From assembly GCF_027107535.1 (NCBI RefSeq), contig NZ_CP114283.1, positions 5,270,001-5,334,000 on the forward strand: 64,000 nt of DNA, written 5' to 3'. This stretch comes from Streptomyces aurantiacus. GTDB lineage: Bacteria > Actinomycetota > Actinomycetes > Streptomycetales > Streptomycetaceae. Position 1 is the stretch's first letter. Every line of letters begins with the position of its first letter. The position numbers and the translations under genes were made by a program. Positions 59,856 to 64,000 of this stretch are shown in pieces. Under the pieces are notes generated by a model that saw nothing but the letters and a program-made list of their open reading frames with translations, did no database searches and was not told the DNA's origin.

Positions 59856-60659
59856 TCAGCGGGTGATGAACGGCTCTGTCAGGTGCGGGGTCGCGAGGTG
59901 GAGGGTCCCGGCGGGCCAGCTGCGGAGCACCTGCTGCCTTGAGGTTCTTGCCTGCTCAGGGTCCATCTCGTGGGAGTAGGCGAGTTCGGGGTGGAGCAGC
60001 TGGATCGCGTGCACGAGCAGGTCACCGGTGACGGCGACCAGCTCGCGCCCGGACGTGACGAGCACGCTCTGATGCCCGGGCGTGTGACCGGGCGTGGCGA
60101 ACGCGCGCTCGCCTCTGCGCAGCAGGGTGTCGCCGTCGAGCAGACGTAGCTGATCGGTCTTTTGGAGCGGGGCGATCACCGTGGACCGCAACTGCGCGTT
60201 GACCTCCTCGATCACGTCGAGTTCGGCCTGCTGCAACAGGTATTCGGCGTTCGGGAAGAACGGCCGCGCCTGCTCGCCGCCGACAACGGCCCAACCCACG
60301 TGGTCGGTGTGGAGGTGCGTGAGCACCACGGTGTCCACATCGGATGGATCGATACCCGAGGCGGCCAGCGAAGCCGGGAGAGCCCCGGGCACGGGCGCCC
60401 ACGAGGCTGCCGGGCTGTCGGCCGGGCCGATCCCCGCGTCGACCAACGTCACGCCCTGGTCGCTGCGGATCGCGAAGGCGCGGAATTGGAGCCACCAGCG
60501 CCCGGCTCCGTCGAGTGCGCCGGGATCGAGCTGGTCGGCCGCCGCCCACTGCTCGGTGGTGGCGTCGGGGAACGCCTCCGACCTGGGGGAGAAGAACGGG
60601 CCCGCGCCGTCGGCGAGTGCGATGACGGTGTACGGGCCGACCTGGAGGGAAGGGGGCAT
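59856..60659 (-). CDS. metallo-beta-lactamase-fold hydrolase
   Basis: A 267-residue protein of the MBL superfamily. The HxHxDH motif is VVLTHLHTDHVGWAVVGG, DAGIGPADSPA precedes it, and FATPGHTPGHQSVLV and AVTGDLLVHAIQLL supply the further metal ligands (His and Asp). The overall arrangement is like lactonase/N-acyl-homoserine-lactonase-type or other soluble MBL hydrolases. There is no signal peptide. No partner gene is evident. Confidence 0.87.
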   Translation of the reverse strand: MPPSLQVGPYTVIALADGAGPFFSPRSEAFPDATTEQWAAADQLDPGALDGAGRWWLQFRAFAIRSDQGVTLVDAGIGPADSPAASWAPVPGALPASLAASGIDPSDVDTVVLTHLHTDHVGWAVVGGEQARPFFPNAEYLLQQAELDVIEEVNAQLRSTVIAPLQKTDQLRLLDGDTLLRRGERAFATPGHTPGHQSVLVTSGRELVAVTGDLLVHAIQLLHPELAYSHEMDPEQARTSRQQVLRSWPAGTLHLATPHLTEPFITR

Positions 60660-60859
60660 CTCCCAGATAGTGCCACCGGCGGGCGGCCCACGACCAGGCG
60701 AGTTGCCCGGAGTTCACCCCAGGCCGACAGCGGAAGTTGCAGCGTAAGGAAGCCCGCACGCCTTCGATGATCGCAAAACGGCCCCTCGACCGTGTTGCTG
60801 GGGGCAGGCCGACGCGGCGACCTGGGTCCCGTTCTCATCCCCCACCAGATAGGAGGTCT

Positions 60860-61368
60860 CCTGCTGGTCCTGGACCGCTCCCCCGGACCGGGCGTTCGCC
60901 TTCGACGAGTTCGGGCCGCTGAGGATCCGGCCCTCCACAGGCTCGGGCATGCACAACAGCGAGGCCGGAGCCTGGAAGGTCGCGGCCGAGGTGTACTTCC
61001 GGGACGGCGGCGGTGACGTTGATGATGAGGGCCTCACCGTCCACGTCAAGCGCAACTCCCGCCTGACCGTGAACGCCTCACCCGAGCCGGTGACCAAGGA
61101 CAGCACCATCACCGTGACCGGAAAGGTCACGCGAGCCAACTGGGAGACCAGGAAGTACGCCTCCTACGAAGGCCGCCTGGTGAGCCTGCAGTTCAAGCCC
61201 ACCGGAGCCTCCTCCTACACCACGGTGAAGAAGGTGTACGCGAACGGCTCGGGTGATCTCAAGACGACCGTGAAGGCATCCAAGACGGGCGCGTGGCGCT
61301 GGGTGTATTACGGCAACGCCACCACCGGGCCGTCGACTTCGGCCGGGGATGACGTCGTAGTGCAGTGA
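60860..61368 (+). pseudogene. C-terminal part of a secreted protein, 5'-truncated
   Basis: The frame is coding-like from about 60870 (AFAFDEFGPLRIRPSTGSG) to the stop at 61366, but opens just after a stop without signal peptide. It includes NSEAGAWKVAAEVYFRDGGG, LTVHVKRNSRLTVNASPEPV, and TVKASKTGAWRWVYYGNA. These beta-sandwich-like repeats are common at the ends of Streptomyces secreted proteins. An ATG at 60949 could start a 139-residue remnant. Confidence 0.55.
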
Positions 61369-61429
61369 ATTCCCTGAGCTGCCTCTCGACCTGCTCGGCA
61401 ACCATCTCCCCCGAAGCTGCTCTATCGCG

Positions 61430-61660
61430 TCAAGCGGTGAAGGGGCGATCTTCGAGCTTCTGGATGTCCTCTGGTTCGGGCGTTCGATGAGCTTGAAGAT
61501 CTGGCGGCGATGGTCCACTGCAGACATCGTTGTGTGTCTCGGGAGGTCTTGCCCTCGGCCGCCCGGCGGGCGATGTAGGTCTTGGTCACCGGGTCCGGCC
61601 GCATCCTGATCATCGTGATTGTGTGCAGTGCTCGAATCAACTGCCGGGAGGGGTCCGTGC
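61430..61660 (-). pseudogene. IS110-family transposase C-terminal fragment
   Basis: The minus strand encodes RALHTITMIRMRPDPVTKTY, IARRAAEGKTSRDTQRC, and after frame changes RQIFKLIERPNQRT and EDIQKLEDRPFTA. These match the far C-terminus of IS110-type transposases. The catalytic N-terminal part is absent. Confidence 0.65.
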
Positions 61661-61786
61661 CGCGGTGTCGGATACGGCACGAGCCCCTCCTCTTGTTCCG
61701 GGTATCCCGTGCCGGATGGGGGCGCTGAGCAAATCCAGTGCATCGGCTCCACCGCATGCGCTCGGCGAGGTTGTCGGAGGGCGGCG

Positions 61787-62422
61787 TCAGGTGAAAGCGG
61801 CTGCCGGAAGCTCTGCCTCTGTCTCCTCAATGGGGAGGTAGATGCCGAGTTCGCTCTCCAGGAACCGCAGGAACGCGACATCGCCCAACTCGTCACCGTT
61901 GTGCACGAAGCCGAGCGCCACCTCGGCTGGGACACCGTTGGTAAGGTGCGGCAGGCCAGGCTCGAAGGACGTCACCTCATTGCCGCGGCAGGCATAACCG
62001 ACGTGGCTGAAGCCCTTTGCGTTGCGATGCACGCAGAACGCCCGCCCCCGCTCGGACAGCGCCGCGAGGTACGTGCCCGTCCGGCAGTGGAATTCCTCCA
62101 GCGCAAACGCCCAGCCGGCCACCGAGCCCGCTCGGACGATGGTCTCCGGCGGGGCGGGCAGAAAGCCGGCGCTCGTCAGCTGGGCAACTGCCGCTTCGTC
62201 TTCCCAGTCCAGGAAGTCGAGGTCACTGATGTGGTCCTCCTCATCCCGCAGCAACAACTCGTACGCTGCGGAGCGGCTGAGCATGACAACGTCGCGCTCC
62301 TCGGCGCCGACGCGACGCAGCAGCTCGTACGGCGAGAGGCCCTCACTGAGTGCGAGCGTGAAGCTGGTGCTGTAGGCATCGGTTATCCAGCTCAGCCCGT
62401 TCTCCGTAGGTCCCCGGTTCAT
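61787..62422 (-). CDS. DUF6461-family protein
   Basis: A 211-residue protein from ATG 62422, with GGAAGGG nine bases upstream. It starts NRGPTENGLSWITDAYSTSF, TLALSEGLSPYELLRRVGAE and continues VRAGSVAGWAFALEEFHCRT, GTYLAALSERGRAFCVHRNA, the pattern of DUF6461. The domain is widespread in actinobacteria, often near contractile or toxin-related genes, but its activity is unknown. It stands alone here. Confidence 0.75.
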   Translation of the reverse strand: MNRGPTENGLSWITDAYSTSFTLALSEGLSPYELLRRVGAEERDVVMLSRSAAYELLLRDEEDHISDLDFLDWEDEAAVAQLTSAGFLPAPPETIVRAGSVAGWAFALEEFHCRTGTYLAALSERGRAFCVHRNAKGFSHVGYACRGNEVTSFEPGLPHLTNGVPAEVALGFVHNGDELGDVAFLRFLESELGIYLPIEETEAELPAAAFT

Positions 62423-62592
62423 CAAGTCGCCCTTCCCGCACGGTGGCCGGTGCCGCGCAGTTGGCCGACGGCACTGCTCTGGACGGCATTATGTGCCTTG
62501 TGGGGAGTGTCTCAGCCCCGGGGAGTCTCAGGCGGCGCAGCCCTCATGACGAGATGTGACGGGCGTCGCGGCCACGTGGCCTCAGCGGCCGC

Positions 62593-62931
62593 TCAGAGGT
62601 GGCCGTCCAGGAACTTCCGTACCTCGGTGATGGTCATGGGACCCGTGCCGTGCGCCACCGCCTCTCCCTCCTTCAGCAGGACGTAGGACGGGGCTCCGGT
62701 GATCCCGTATCGCTCGGTCGCAGCCGGGCAACGCGTGATGTCGGCGCGTACGGCCGTCAGACGGCCCGTGTAGTCGTCGGCGATGCCACCCACGACGAGG
62801 TCCATCACCCGGCAGGGCTCGATTGCCTTGGGCCATGTCCCGGTGAAGTAGGCGAGGACCGGAACTGCGCTCATCCCGAGAATGAAATTGAACTCCGCGT
62901 CCTCACGGGGTCGGTGAACCCGCATCGCCAT
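62593..62931 (-). CDS. thioredoxin-fold protein without CXXC
   Basis: A 112-residue protein from ATG 62931 (AGGAG upstream). VPVLAYFTGTWPKAIEPCRV replaces the usual FWAxWCGPCR, keeping only the second cysteine. LTAVRADITRCPAATERYGI and TGAPSYVLLKEGEAVAHGTG with the cis-Pro loop (GAPS) are normal. It is thus a redox-weak thioredoxin homologue, perhaps a chaperone or assembly factor. The single Cys could still act as a monothiol. Confidence 0.78.
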   Translation of the reverse strand: MAMRVHRPREDAEFNFILGMSAVPVLAYFTGTWPKAIEPCRVMDLVVGGIADDYTGRLTAVRADITRCPAATERYGITGAPSYVLLKEGEAVAHGTGPMTITEVRKFLDGHL

Positions 62932-63227
62932 GGAAGCTCCTGCCGTCACATTCCGTCGTTCCATCCCCATCATCCCTTGCCCGGCGTGCCAGGCCGGCCT
63001 GTGCGCATCGTCCACCGGATCCAGTCGCGCCGTATCCGCCACCACGCTTCTCCGAAACAGCGCCCCCGACGGGCTTCCCGAAGCCTTGTCCGGTATGCGC
63101 ATCAACCCCCGGTCTCAGCCGGCTCATACCGCTCTTCGCCGGCCCGCATGAGCCGGCTGACGGCGCCGAGAACGAGGCACATTCCTGGACCGTTCGCGGA
63201 CGTGGTCGTGGACGGTCGAAGTACGCG

Positions 63228-64000
63228 TCAGTTGCCCCGTAGACCGACCGCCAGCGTCAGTTCGAGGACCCGGTGCGGCGATGCGAGATCCGGAAACAGC
63301 TCCCGCAGCTGCGACATCCGGTACCGGACCGTCTGGGGATGGACGAACAACACCGCCGCCACCTCGTCACGCCTGCCCTGGTGCAGCAGCCACGCGCGCA
63401 AAGTCTCCTCCAGCTTCCGTGCGGTCGCGACAGGCAGGGTCCGCAACGGTGCGAGGGCTCGGGCACGCAGGTCTGCGAACGCGTCCGCGTCGGCGCTCAG
63501 CACCAGCTCGGGCAGGTGATCCTCGGTGTCGCGAATATCGGAGGAGAGGGAGCGGGCGCGTACGGCTCGTGCGTACGAGGCGGACGCACGAGTCCATGGC
63601 CGGGCCGGGCCGACCACGGCGGTGCGGTCGGTCAGCTGCCGCAAGAGATGTGATCGGTCCGCATCGGGGACGAGCAGCACACCGGTGGCGTCCGGCAGAT
63701 CGTCGAGGACGAGGGTGCTCGGGTCGAGCACGCGGTAGGCGGGCCGGGCCTGGGCGGCGGGCAACAGGACCGCGGTCAGCGAAACCGGAGGCTGCCACCC
63801 GGCCCGTTGAACAGAGGCCAGCAGCACGTCCGGGCTCGCGCCGGCGAGGAGGTCGCGGACCAGTTGTTCCAGGTGGCGCTCATGAGCCCGGCCCCGGACG
63901 GCCAGTTCGTCGGCGTGGCCCGCGGCACTGGCGGCGGAGAGCTCGTCGATGTAGGCGAAGGTCAGCTCGGCGAACTTGGCGACCTCGGCGGCGGGCAGAC
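63228..64000 (-). CDS. PucR-type regulator, 5' end outside window
   Basis: At least 257 residues are visible, continuing across the right edge. The C-terminal PucR-type HTH is KLEETLRAWLLHQGRRDEVA, AVLFVHPQTVRYRMSQLREL followed by FPDLASPHRVLELTLAVGL. Upstream helical text (AEVAKFAELTFAYIDELSAA, GHADELAVRGRAHERHLEQL) belongs to the middle region of such regulators. The effector domain lies outside. It is a second PucR-type gene besides the one at 2419. Confidence 0.83.
   Translation of the reverse strand, partial: LPAAEVAKFAELTFAYIDELSAASAAGHADELAVRGRAHERHLEQLVRDLLAGASPDVLLASVQRAGWQPPVSLTAVLLPAAQARPAYRVLDPSTLVLDDLPDATGVLLVPDADRSHLLRQLTDRTAVVGPARPWTRASASYARAVRARSLSSDIRDTEDHLPELVLSADADAFADLRARALAPLRTLPVATARKLEETLRAWLLHQGRRDEVAAVLFVHPQTVRYRMSQLRELFPDLASPHRVLELTLAVGLRGN

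Noticed and set aside
1..64000. tRNA, rRNA and replication origin signals
   Set aside because: No cloverleaf-like tRNA, ribosomal sequence or origin-type box cluster was seen by eye. A covariance-model scan would be needed to exclude small RNAs.

Overview
The window is very GC-rich with strongly G/C-ending codons. It carries gene families typical of Streptomyces and close relatives: a DUF5753-type XRE regulator, an ATP-binding/STAS/SpoIIE partner-switching set, paired DUF5819 and HTTM proteins, DUF6461, DUF4396 and PRC-barrel proteins, and PucR regulators. It reads as an accessory part of a Streptomyces chromosome or a large linear replicon. There are many transposon scars, many short regulator/target pairs, and no rRNA, tRNA, ribosomal or other core housekeeping genes that I can see.

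Layout. 0-4 kb: a catabolic pair (PLP aminotransferase and FAD-dependent dehydrogenase) divergent from a PucR regulator. 4-6.1 kb: transposon debris, with a serine recombinase cut by a roughly 1 kb IS982-type element. 6.1-11 kb: two MerR regulators, small hypothetical proteins and a PRC-barrel protein. 11.7-15 kb: a secreted ice-binding-like protein with a His-rich tail, then the DUF5819/HTTM membrane pair. 15.4-22.1 kb: an XRE regulator and an IS graveyard (IS5 and ISL3 remnants) surrounding an NmrA/HxlR divergent pair and a RibD/DHFR-type reductase. 22.3-30.5 kb: a flavin monooxygenase, an ABC exporter, IS256 and IS4 scars, then an esterase, quinone-oxidoreductase and NTF2-like gene row facing an AraC regulator.

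30.6-33.3 kb: YjbR-type genes, the second of which is broken by an apparently intact IS607-type element (tnpA plus tnpB, with hairpins in the position expected for an omega RNA). 34-36 kb: an ECF sigma-factor operon. 36.5-45 kb: the best integrated metabolic locus. It has a secreted GH32 levanase/inulinase-like enzyme with a nested duplicated beta-sandwich insert, a PfkB fructokinase, an ABC sugar importer (binding protein, permease, ATPase) and a LacI regulator. Near-identical palindromes lie upstream of both the hydrolase and the kinase/ABC genes. Together these fit extracellular fructan or sucrose cleavage, fructose uptake and phosphorylation.

45-52.8 kb: two drug-efflux MFS/TetR units with visible operators, small stress-type membrane proteins, and a DUF4396 membrane protein behind a CsoR-like operator. 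A second copy of that operator motif sits in one MFS/TetR promoter region. 52.8-57.3 kb: partner-switching signalling genes (ATP-binding anti-sigma type, STAS, ANTAR, GAF-SpoIIE-ANTAR) with broken partial duplicates among them. 57.4-64 kb: a DUF6292-like remnant, PadR/isochorismatase, a metallo-beta-lactamase-fold hydrolase, an IS110 scar, DUF6461, a thioredoxin-fold protein without the usual CXXC, and a second PucR-type regulator running off the end.

All calls come from reading translations and motifs by eye. No database search was run.
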